Source of the DNA: Candidatus Pacearchaeota archaeon
GTDB lineage: Archaea > Nanobdellota > Nanobdellia > Pacearchaeales > GW2011-AR1
DNA: 8,887 bases
Direction: 5' to 3'
NCBI GenBank assembly: GCA_003693875.1
Contig: RFLO01000015.1
Coordinates: 1-8,887, forward strand
Part shown: positions 1 to 5,088 of the stretch, piece after piece
How the letters are laid out: every line of letters begins with the position of its first letter
Numbering within the stretch: position 1 is the first letter of the stretch
The notes under the pieces: generated by a model
What the model saw: only the letters and a program-made list of their open reading frames with translations
The model's database searches: none
Told to the model about the DNA's origin: nothing
Program-made: the position numbers and the translations under genes

Positions 1-60
1 CAGTGGGAGAGCGCATGGCTGAAGACCATGGTGTCGGGAGTTCGATTCTCCCCCGTCCCA
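1..60 (+). tRNA. tRNA-Phe (GAA), 5' end cut off by the window edge
   Basis: The visible part begins at the last base of the 5' D-stem strand and runs to the discriminator base A at 60. The anticodon stem is CATGG (14-18) with CCATG (26-30). It encloses the 7-nt loop CTGAAGA, which places the anticodon GAA at 21-23. The T-arm is GGGAG-TTCGATT-CTCCC (36-52), and the 3' acceptor strand CCGTCCC is at 53-59. G at position 37, next to the anticodon, is the base modified to wyosine derivatives in archaeal tRNA-Phe. CCA is not encoded (the next bases are CTT), so it must be added by CCA-transferase. The acceptor 5' strand should read GGGACGG just outside the window. No intron is present in the visible part. 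Confidence 0.93.
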
Positions 61-75
61 CTTAGCTACATAAAG

Positions 76-84
76 TTTATAAAA
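76..84 (+). promoter_or_regulatory. TATA box of the pilin-like gene
   Basis: TTTATAAAA is centred at 80, exactly 25 nt before the ATG at 105. That spacing puts the transcription start at or next to the start codon, so the mRNA is probably leaderless. No Shine-Dalgarno sequence lies between. The box begins only 15 nt after the end of tRNA-Phe. Confidence 0.7.
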
Positions 85-93
85 CAAAGAAGC

Positions 94-101
94 TTTTTTT
101 T
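94..101 (+). terminator. T8 tract, likely terminator for tRNA-Phe
   Basis: Eight consecutive T residues follow the tRNA by 33 nt, the kind of oligo-T signal at which archaeal RNA polymerase stops. The tract lies between the TATA box and the ATG of the next gene, so transcription from that promoter would start after it and not be stopped by it. Confidence 0.5.
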
Positions 102-104
102 CAA

Positions 105-659
105 ATGAGGAAAAAAGGGGCTATTGAGCTTTCAATAGGAACTATTGTTATCGTCGTCCTGGCAATGTCAATGCTTATCCTTGGTTTAATCCTTGTAAAA
201 AGCATTTTTAGCGGCTCCTCCCAAAACATTAAGCAAATCAATCAGGGAGTGAGGGACAAAATAAACAAACTTATGGGAGAAGACAAAAAAGTTGCAGTAT
301 ATCTCCAGGGACAAGAGGCAACCATTTCCCCAGGAGAAAGTTATGGAGTGGCTTTTGGGATAAAGAACCGCCTTCGTGGGAGTGCGGGACAAAATGCAAA
401 ATTCTCATATAAAGTTTCTGTAGTTAACCCGGATAAATTAGAAAAGAGGTGTGGTATAGACGAGAGCGAAGCTCTTGGTTGGATTGTTGCTGGCGATTCA
501 GAAGATGAAATTAAAATATCCCCTTCTGAGCTCACAACAAGACTAATAAAGTTTAATATTGATGAAAATACCCCGCTTTGCACGGTAAGGTTTAGAATTA
601 GTGTTGAAGCAGACAACAAACCATACGCTGATGAAATCTTTGACTTAAGAATCGAATAA
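105..659 (+). CDS. Class III signal peptide protein, type IV pilin/archaellin-like (184 aa)
   Basis: The N-terminus MRKKGAIELSIG is followed by an uninterrupted hydrophobic stretch to about residue 35. This is the archaeal class III signal: a basic n-region, a predicted prepilin-peptidase cut after G5, then the helix that anchors or polymerises the protein. Residues 36-60 are polar and charged. Residues 61-184 look beta-rich and carry two cysteines (C116 and C159) that could form a disulfide outside the cell. Proteins with this same N-terminus and variable ectodomains are, from general knowledge, common in DPANN archaea. I cannot assign a specific pilus or adhesin role, and no pilus assembly genes flank it. 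The ATG at 105 is supported by the signal peptide and by the TATA box 25 nt upstream. The gene stands alone between tRNA-Phe and cysS. A membrane-anchored surface protein that is never polymerised is the main alternative. Confidence 0.8.
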   Translation: MRKKGAIELSIGTIVIVVLAMSMLILGLILVKSIFSGSSQNIKQINQGVRDKINKLMGEDKKVAVYLQGQEATISPGESYGVAFGIKNRLRGSAGQNAKFSYKVSVVNPDKLEKRCGIDESEALGWIVAGDSEDEIKISPSELTTRLIKFNIDENTPLCTVRFRISVEADNKPYADEIFDLRIE

Positions 660-667
660 TTTATTAA
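660..667 (+). promoter_or_regulatory. TATA box of cysS
   Basis: TTTATTAA is centred at about 664, 25 nt before the ATG at 689. This is the same spacing as for the pilin-like gene, and it again implies a leaderless transcript. It starts one base after the stop codon of the upstream gene. Confidence 0.6.
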
Positions 668-678
668 GAAAACGTGTC

Positions 679-686
679 TTTTTTTT
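679..686 (+). terminator. T8 tract, likely terminator for the pilin-like gene
   Basis: Eight T residues lie 19 nt after the pilin-like stop codon and end 2 nt before the cysS ATG. The tract could stop upstream transcription while sitting ahead of the predicted cysS transcription start. There is no hairpin, as is usual for archaeal termination. Confidence 0.45.
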
Positions 687-688
687 AG

Positions 689-2059
689 ATGATAAGATTT
701 TATGACTCATACAGCAAAAGAAAAAAGGTATTCAAACCAGTAGAAGAGGATTATGTTAAGATTTACACCTGTGGACCCACGGTTTATTGGCACCAACACA
801 TCGGTAATTTGAGGGCTTATATTTTTTCAGATACGCTTAAAAGGGTTATCCTATATGCAGGGCACAAAGTTCGGCACGTAATCAATGTCACAGATGTTGG
901 GCACTTAACAGAAGATGACTTCGGAGAGGACAAGGTTGAAAAAAGAGCAAAAGAAGAAAAAAAGACAGTGCAGGAAATAACCAATTTTTATTTTTCAAGA
1001 TTCAAAAACGACTTAAAAAAATTAAAGGTCATTGAGCCTGATTTTTGGTTATATGCGACAGAGCATATCCGAGAACAAATTGAATTAATAAAAAAGCTTG
1101 AAGAGAAAGGCTACACTTACATTACCGGAGATGGCGTCTATTTTGATACGTCAAAGTTCAAATATTATGGGAAACTCTCAAACAAAAAAACTGGTGAACT
1201 TATTGGTGGAAAACGCATAAAAATTGGGGAAAAAAAGAATATAACTGATTTTGCCCTCTGGAAATTCAGCAAACCTGAAGAAAAAAGGCAACAAGAGTGG
1301 GAAAGTCCGTGGGGTCGCGGCTTTCCAGGCTGGCATATCGAATGTTCTGCTATGGCTATTGAGTACCTTGGAAAAAGAATTGATATACACACAGGTGGGG
1401 AAGACCATATCCATATACATCATGAAAATGAAATAGCCCAAAGTGAGGCTGCACTTGGCGTCCATCCCTGGGTTAATTTTTGGATGCATGTTGGTTTTCT
1501 CCTTAAAGAAAAAGAAAAAATGAGCAAATCAAAGGGGAGAATATTGACCCTTAGTGAAGTAGAAAAACTTGGATTTTCTGCAATGGACTTCCGTTTCCTA
1601 AACTTTCTTACGCACTACAGAAAACAACTACATTGGAGTATTGAGGCAATTGAAAACGCGAAGACATCGCTCTTACGCATAAAAAAAATAATTGAAAATA
1701 TAAAAGATGACGGCAGAATAAACAGGGAATATTTAAAAGAATTCGAAGAAAGAATTTACGATGACTTGGATATGCCGGGAGCAGTTGCAGTTTTATGGAA
1801 ACTATTAAGGGACGAGAAAGCTAATGGAAAAATAAAGACTATTGAAAAAATGGATTCTGTTTTTGGTCTTGGACTTTTGGAAAAAGAGAATATCAAAATC
1901 CCAGACGAGGTATTAGAACTTGCGAAAAAGCGTTCCGAGTTAAGAAAACAAAAGAAGTGGTTGGAGGCAGATGAAATAAGGGAGAAAATAGCTTCCCTTG
2001 GGTGGAAAATTGACGACGTCGGTTTTGACTGGAAACTTGAAAAATTACATAAACCTTAA
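689..2059 (+). CDS. cysS: Cysteinyl-tRNA synthetase (456 aa)
   Basis: This class I aminoacyl-tRNA synthetase charges tRNA-Cys with cysteine using ATP in the cytoplasm. The HIGH motif is HIGN at 37-40, in the context CGPTVYWHQHIGNLRAY. The KMSKS motif is intact at 277-281. The zinc ligands that select cysteine are visible: C28, C219 (in WHIECSAMA), H244 and E248 (in HHENEIAQSEA). The C-terminal part (about 310-456) is the usual anticodon-binding helical region, ending with the WxxADxIR-like segment. The length matches a standard bacterial-type CysRS. The stretch GGEDHIHIHHENE replaces the common GGxDLxFPHHENE. Its 'DHI' form resembles CysRS I recall from candidate-phylum bacteria and DPANN genomes (recollection, not checked). 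The start is set by a TATA box 25 nt upstream, so translation is probably leaderless. RuBisCO follows after 33 nt on the same strand and may receive some readthrough. Confidence 0.97.
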   Translation: MIRFYDSYSKRKKVFKPVEEDYVKIYTCGPTVYWHQHIGNLRAYIFSDTLKRVILYAGHKVRHVINVTDVGHLTEDDFGEDKVEKRAKEEKKTVQEITNFYFSRFKNDLKKLKVIEPDFWLYATEHIREQIELIKKLEEKGYTYITGDGVYFDTSKFKYYGKLSNKKTGELIGGKRIKIGEKKNITDFALWKFSKPEEKRQQEWESPWGRGFPGWHIECSAMAIEYLGKRIDIHTGGEDHIHIHHENEIAQSEAALGVHPWVNFWMHVGFLLKEKEKMSKSKGRILTLSEVEKLGFSAMDFRFLNFLTHYRKQLHWSIEAIENAKTSLLRIKKIIENIKDDGRINREYLKEFEERIYDDLDMPGAVAVLWKLLRDEKANGKIKTIEKMDSVFGLGLLEKENIKIPDEVLELAKKRSELRKQKKWLEADEIREKIASLGWKIDDVGFDWKLEKLHKP

Positions 2060-2062
2060 ATA
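2054..2062 (+). promoter_or_regulatory. Possible TATA box of the RuBisCO gene
   Basis: CCTTAAATA overlaps the cysS stop codon. A start about 25 nt downstream would fall at roughly 2083, at the first base of the Shine-Dalgarno sequence, giving a leader of about 10 nt. That is tight, so co-transcription from the cysS promoter is an equal alternative. Confidence 0.35.
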
Positions 2063-2082
2063 CCATACTACTTGAATAAATT

Positions 2083-2090
2083 GGAGGTGA
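2083..2090 (+). promoter_or_regulatory. Shine-Dalgarno sequence that fixes the RuBisCO start
   Basis: GGAGGTGA is a near-perfect anti-16S match, two bases before ATG at 2093 (5 nt from the GGAGG core). It decides against the in-frame TTG at 2072, which lies upstream of it. It is the only strong ribosome-binding site seen ahead of any gene in the window. Confidence 0.8.
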
Positions 2091-2092
2091 AT

Positions 2093-3370
2093 ATGACTCG
2101 GGTGCATTATGCGAGTTTTTTGGATTTGAAATATAAGCCAAAAGAAAGTGACCTTATTTGCCAGTTCAAAATAATTCCCGCTAAAGGGTATAGTTTCAGG
2201 GAGGTTTGCTCAATTACCGCTGGCGAGAGCAGTGTTGGAACTTGGACGGATCTTACGACAGTAAATGAAAGGATGCAAAAGAGAATTGCCCCAAAAGTTT
2301 ATTGGATTGATCCAAGAAGCCATCGCTGCCGAATTGCATATCCTGTGGATTTATTTGAATTAGGAAATGTTTCAGACATCATGTCGTCAATAGGGGGGAA
2401 TATTTACGGGATGAAATGCGTTGATGGGCTTTTGTGGGAAGATGTTAAGCTTCCAAAAAAGATTATCAAAAGCTTTGATGGTCCAAGATTTGGCATACGG
2501 GGAATTCGCAGTTATCTTCGCGTCTTCAAAAGGCCTCTTGTTGGGACCATTGTTAAACCAAAGGTGGGATTAAACGAAGAAGAGCATGCAAGAGTCGCTT
2601 ATGAAGCGTGGCTTGGCGGCTGTGACATAGTAAAAGATGATGAAAACCTTACCAGCCAAAGCTTCAATAATTTTTATGTGAGAGTTAAAAAAACTTTGAA
2701 AAGATTAAGGGAAGCCGAAAGAAAAACTGGTGAAAAGAAAGTTTATCTTGCAAATTGCACTGCACCTGCCGATGAGATGGTTAAAAGAATAAAATTTGTA
2801 GAAAGATGTGGGGGAAATTATATTATGTTAGATATTCTTACCCTCGGTTGGTCTGCACTTCAGTATGCAAGGAAAGTTACTAAACTTCCAATTCATGCTC
2901 ATCGTGCAGGGCATGCTATGTTTGACAGAAGCCCAAACCACGGCATGAAAATGGAAGTTGTAGCTCAATTTGCAAGGATGGTTGGCGTTGATACTCTACA
3001 CATCGGAACTGCCTATGGAAAAATGGCTGGGGGAAGAGAAGAAGTCCTCCACATTGAAAAGGAAATTGAGGGACAGTTCACAAAACAAACTCAAAGATAT
3101 CTTTCTCAAAAATGGTACAACGTAAAGCCGGTTCTCGGGGTAGCTTCTGGAGGAGTTCATCCAGGAATTGTTCCGAAAATAATTAGCCTTATGGGCAATG
3201 ATGTCGTAATTCAGGCCGGCGGAGGAGTGCACGGCCATCCTGATGGAACTGTTAGCGGAGCACGTGCAATGAGGCAAGCAGTAGAAGCTGCAATGAAAAA
3301 AAAGAATATAAAAGAATTTGCGAGAAGCCACGTAGAACTTAAAAAAGCAATTGAGAAGTGGGGACTTTAG
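2093..3370 (+). CDS. rbcL: RuBisCO large chain, archaeal form III type (425 aa)
   Basis: The enzyme carboxylates ribulose-1,5-bisphosphate to two 3-phosphoglycerates. In archaea with form III it acts in AMP/nucleoside salvage together with AMP phosphorylase and ribose-1,5-bisphosphate isomerase, neither of which lies in this window. The active site is complete: E45, T50 and W51 (ESSVGTWT), N103 (GGN), K155 and K157 (KPKVGL), K181 to be carbamylated with Mg ligands D183 and E184 (VKDDEN), H270 and R271 (HAHRAGHA), H303, loop-6 K310 (GKMAGG), S352 (ASGGVHPG) and the phosphate-binding GGG around 376-378. It is therefore a real RuBisCO and not a RuBisCO-like protein. No small subunit gene is adjacent, as expected for form III. 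Loop 6 reads GKMAG where most forms have GK(L/M)EG, and G273 replaces the usual Met of HRAMHA. Assignment to form III rather than II/III rests on remembered sequences (closer to Archaeoglobus than to Methanococcoides); the subclass is not certain. The ATG at 2093 is chosen for its Shine-Dalgarno sequence. Confidence 0.93.
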   Translation: MTRVHYASFLDLKYKPKESDLICQFKIIPAKGYSFREVCSITAGESSVGTWTDLTTVNERMQKRIAPKVYWIDPRSHRCRIAYPVDLFELGNVSDIMSSIGGNIYGMKCVDGLLWEDVKLPKKIIKSFDGPRFGIRGIRSYLRVFKRPLVGTIVKPKVGLNEEEHARVAYEAWLGGCDIVKDDENLTSQSFNNFYVRVKKTLKRLREAERKTGEKKVYLANCTAPADEMVKRIKFVERCGGNYIMLDILTLGWSALQYARKVTKLPIHAHRAGHAMFDRSPNHGMKMEVVAQFARMVGVDTLHIGTAYGKMAGGREEVLHIEKEIEGQFTKQTQRYLSQKWYNVKPVLGVASGGVHPGIVPKIISLMGNDVVIQAGGGVHGHPDGTVSGARAMRQAVEAAMKKKNIKEFARSHVELKKAIEKWGL

Positions 3371-3425
3371 AAAACAATTAGATATCATGAATCATCCGTC
3401 TAAATTTGGACCATGCTATCCGAAA

Positions 3426-3438
3426 AGCTTATAAAGCT
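3426..3438. repeat. Inverted repeat covering the desulfoferrodoxin TATA box
   Basis: AGCTT-ATA-AAGCT has perfect 5-bp arms around a 3-nt centre, and the TATA element lies inside it. A dimeric regulator bound here would block TBP. AT-rich DNA makes short palindromes frequent, so an operator role is inference. Confidence 0.35.
3428..3436 (+). promoter_or_regulatory. TATA box of the desulfoferrodoxin gene
   Basis: CTTATAAAG is centred at 3432, 25 nt before the ATG at 3457, implying a leaderless mRNA. A second TATA-like string, TATATAAA at about 3438-3445, is too close to the ATG for this start and probably belongs to the adjoining inverted repeat. Confidence 0.65.
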
Positions 3439-3451
3439 ATATAAACTATAG
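3437..3451. repeat. Second inverted repeat between TATA box and desulfoferrodoxin start
   Basis: CTATA-TAAAC-TATAG has perfect 5-bp arms around a 5-nt spacer. It ends 5 bp before the ATG and shares its first two bases with the previous repeat. Its place between the TATA box and the transcription start is where many archaeal repressors bind, so it is a candidate redox-responsive operator (inference). Confidence 0.35.
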
Positions 3452-3456
3452 TTAAC

Positions 3457-3846
3457 ATGACAAAAAGAAATGAGGTTTACAAATGTGAAAAGTGTGGAAA
3501 CATAGTAGAAGTTTTAGATGGGAGTGAAGGGACACTTGCCTGTTGCGGAGAACCAATGAAACTTTTAGAAGAACAAACAGCTGACAAGACCCTTGAAAAA
3601 CATGTTCCCATTGTAGAAAAGATAGAGGGTGGAATAAGGGTTACTGTTGGCTCAACTCTCCATCCAATGACTGAGGAACATTACATAGAGTGGATTGAGG
3701 TAATTGCTAACGGATTTTCATTTAAAAAATTTCTAAGCCCTGGAAACGACCCTATTGCTGAATTTGAAATATCTGCCCCATTGGAAAGTTTAACTGTAAG
3801 AGAACATTGCAATCTTCATGGGCTTTGGAAATCCGGTGCATCGTAA
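3457..3846 (+). CDS. dfx: Desulfoferrodoxin, two-iron superoxide reductase (129 aa)
   Basis: The protein reduces superoxide to hydrogen peroxide in the cytoplasm of anaerobes without making oxygen. The N-terminal desulforedoxin-like domain has the four cysteines of iron centre I: C10, C13, C29 and C30 (CEKC and ACCG). The catalytic neelaredoxin-like domain has the square-pyramidal His4Cys iron site: H49, H69, H75, H121 and C118 (KHVP, HPMTEEHY, CNLHGLW). E47 and K48, the family's conserved residues next to the active iron, are also present. The length is typical of 2Fe enzymes (about 125-130 aa), and nothing is missing. The start is supported by the TATA box at -25 and by homology from the first residues. 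It is transcribed alone, convergent with the acidic small protein downstream. No rubredoxin gene, its usual electron donor, is in the window. The inverted repeats in its promoter hint at regulation. Confidence 0.97.
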   Translation: MTKRNEVYKCEKCGNIVEVLDGSEGTLACCGEPMKLLEEQTADKTLEKHVPIVEKIEGGIRVTVGSTLHPMTEEHYIEWIEVIANGFSFKKFLSPGNDPIAEFEISAPLESLTVREHCNLHGLWKSGAS

Positions 3847-3887
3847 TCTTTTATTGAATTCTATTTTTGAGATTAAATAATAAAAAG

Positions 3888-3907
3888 GGAGAGAAGATTG
3901 TCTCTCC
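3888..3907. terminator. Hairpin at the convergent gene end, terminator-like on the minus strand
   Basis: GGAGAGA (3888-3894) pairs with TCTCTCC (3901-3907) across a 6-nt loop. On the minus strand the stem is followed by CTTTTTATTATTT, which resembles an intrinsic terminator and follows the acidic protein gene. On the plus strand desulfoferrodoxin transcripts first meet a T5 tract at 3864-3868. The hairpin therefore separates the two converging genes. Confidence 0.55.
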
Positions 3908-3915
3908 TTAAAAAA

Positions 3916-4161
3916 TTAATTAGTTTCTGACTCATCGGAAGAGTCATCTGAATCTTCTGACTCGTCGTGAGAATCGTCTGAGTCTTCTGAGGATTCGCTA
4001 TTCTCCTCGCTTGTTTCCTCTTCTGTTTCCCCAGAATCCTGAGACTCTCCTTCTGAAGACCCTTCAGAGCTCTCAGATTCTGTTGTTGGTTCTTCTGAAG
4101 ATTCTTCAGATTCCTGACTCTCTGATGAATCCTCAACAGAGTTGTTTAATTCTTCTTCCAT
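3916..4161 (-). CDS. Highly acidic Ser/Glu/Asp-rich small protein, unknown function (81 aa)
   Basis: I do not recognise a family. By count the protein has 25 Ser, 27 Glu and 10 Asp among 81 residues and no Lys, Arg, Cys or aromatic residue, so its net charge is near -37. It is built of short irregular units such as ESSEE, EDSDDS and DSSDES and should be fully disordered. There is no signal peptide or membrane segment. The ATG at 4161 is chosen because a TATA box lies 25 nt upstream. An in-frame ATG at 4245 would add 28 residues of unrelated composition and lies upstream of that TATA box. The many Ser-x-x-acidic sites could be phosphorylated, and polyacidic tails can bind basic proteins or metal ions; both are conjecture. 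The neighbour upstream on the same strand is a membrane ATPase with a very basic N-terminus. Low-complexity sequence leaves some doubt that the gene is real, but promoter, start, stop and hairpin line up. Confidence 0.65.
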   Translation of the reverse strand: MEEELNNSVEDSSESQESEESSEEPTTESESSEGSSEGESQDSGETEEETSEENSESSEDSDDSHDESEDSDDSSDESETN

Positions 4162-4180
4162 AAAAATTCGCCTTGAAACT

Positions 4181-4191
4181 ATTTTATAAAC
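4181..4191 (-). promoter_or_regulatory. TATA box of the acidic small protein gene
   Basis: On the minus strand GTTTATAAAAT is centred at 4186, 25 nt before the ATG at 4161, again predicting a leaderless mRNA. A T5 tract (4162-4166) directly abuts the start codon. Confidence 0.65.
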
Positions 4192-4217
4192 ATTTGGTTG
4201 TACTTCTAAATGATAAA

Positions 4218-4230
4218 TTACCGACGGTAA
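4218..4230. repeat. 13-bp palindrome upstream of the acidic protein promoter
   Basis: TTACCG-A-CGGTAA is a perfect 6-bp inverted repeat with a one-base centre, in an otherwise AT-only stretch. It lies 27 bp upstream of the TATA box and 28 bp after the stop of the ATPase gene. It is a candidate regulator site; a role as a small 3' hairpin of the ATPase transcript is the alternative. Confidence 0.35.
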
Positions 4231-4252
4231 AATTTTTAAATGCACTTTTTTG

Positions 4253-4257
4253 AAAAA
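4253..4257 (-). terminator. T5 tract directly after the Zot-like ATPase stop codon
   Basis: On the minus strand TGA is followed at once by TTTTT and, further on, by another T-rich patch. This is a possible weak archaeal oligo-T terminator for the ATPase gene. Confidence 0.25.
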
Positions 4258-5055
4258 TCAAGCAAATGACTTGCTTATCTTGTGACTCCAAAATGAGGGG
4301 AGCTTGCCGGATAAAAACCCCCTAAATAAATCCGAATAAACATAAAAAACCGCCTTGTTTTTAAATCTCTTGGATTCTCTTCCGATTTCTTCATAAATTT
4401 TCCTTATAATTTTTCTTTCAAAATCTTTTTGGAGAAGCGAGGGTTTTTTTAGAATAATAAAATCTGCCTGACGAAGAATGTTAATGTCAAGATTTGACGA
4501 ATTTTGTGAGATAAAAAGAATGCTTAGATTTTTATGTCGTGCTATCAATATTAGGTCGGAAAGAATTTTGTTCACTTTGCTCATTGAGCGGCGCGAGCTG
4601 AAAAAAATTCCGCCTTCATCAATTAAAACGAAAGACCCGTTTTTTATCTTGGAGATGTCATCAACATTTTTTATCCAGCGAGGAAGTGCCTTGTTTAAAA
4701 GCCCTATTGAATAGATTGGTCTTTTGGTCAATGCGTGAATATTTTCTACAATTCTTAAACCTGTTGCCGTTTTCCCTGAACCGCGAGCTCCCACCACAAT
4801 TCCTATGACGCTGTCACTTTCAACAAGCCATTTCTCAAAATCACTAAATTTTCCAGCCTCTGACCGGACCACTTTTAACTTTTCCCGTTTTGCAGGAACT
4901 GGTTTTAATTTAACCTCTCTTAACATTGTGAAAAGTTCTGCTAAAAGGATTACTCCCTTATAAATCAGGTAAGGCACTCTTACAATTATTAATGCAATAA
5001 AGGCAAGTGCCTTAAAAATCCAAAGTTTCCTTAACCTTCTTTTTCTTTTTGCCAC
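4258..5055 (-). CDS. Membrane-anchored P-loop ATPase, Zot / FtsK-HerA-like (265 aa)
   Basis: The N-terminus is strongly basic (MAKRKRRLRK) and is followed by hydrophobic segments at about 12-45, which give one hairpin or one to two membrane passes. The ATPase core starts near residue 80: Walker A GARGSGKT (89-96), Walker B FVLIDE (142-147), and a polar sensor in ARHKNLSILFISQN with Q184, which is typical of the FtsK-HerA group. The order 'RH-x-L-x-I-x-F-I-x-Q-x-x-x-x-L-D' resembles Zot/pI proteins of filamentous phages, which drive virion export. The length is short and there is no C-terminal extension. In archaea such ATPases occur in viruses, pilus or secretion loci and packaging modules; which of these applies here is unknown. 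The start is GTG at 5055, supported by a TATA-like box 25 nt upstream. It lies 33 bp after tRNA-Glu, a common integration target, but no integrase or direct repeat is visible. The family call is made from motifs only. Confidence 0.75.
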   Translation of the reverse strand: MAKRKRRLRKLWIFKALAFIALIIVRVPYLIYKGVILLAELFTMLREVKLKPVPAKREKLKVVRSEAGKFSDFEKWLVESDSVIGIVVGARGSGKTATGLRIVENIHALTKRPIYSIGLLNKALPRWIKNVDDISKIKNGSFVLIDEGGIFFSSRRSMSKVNKILSDLILIARHKNLSILFISQNSSNLDINILRQADFIILKKPSLLQKDFERKIIRKIYEEIGRESKRFKNKAVFYVYSDLFRGFLSGKLPSFWSHKISKSFA

Positions 5056-5076
5056 AAAAATACATGGAAATTGATG

Positions 5077-5084
5077 ATTTAAGG
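5077..5084 (-). promoter_or_regulatory. TATA-like box of the Zot-like ATPase gene
   Basis: On the minus strand CTTAAAT is centred at about 5080, 25 nt before the GTG at 5055. It lies within a few bases of the 3' end of tRNA-Glu. A T5 tract (5056-5060) abuts the start codon. The spacing matches the other leaderless genes and supports the GTG. Confidence 0.5.
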
Positions 5085-5088
5085 TTTA

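Noticed and set aside
2072..2092. In-frame TTG start adding seven residues to RuBisCO
   Set aside because: A strong Shine-Dalgarno sequence lies downstream of this TTG and right before the ATG at 2093, and the extra residues are not typical of the family.
3371..3425. Terminator or small gene after RuBisCO
   Set aside because: The stretch has no T tract of five or more, no stable hairpin and no open frame of useful length; I see nothing definable in it.
3873..4136. A Lys/Arg/Gln-rich minus-strand reading frame across the acidic gene
   Set aside because: It is the shifted-frame reading of the repetitive GA-rich coding strand, with no promoter or start signal of its own.
4162..4245. Extension of the acidic protein to an upstream ATG at 4245
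   Set aside because: The added 28 residues have ordinary composition and overlie the TATA box that correctly places the start at 4161.
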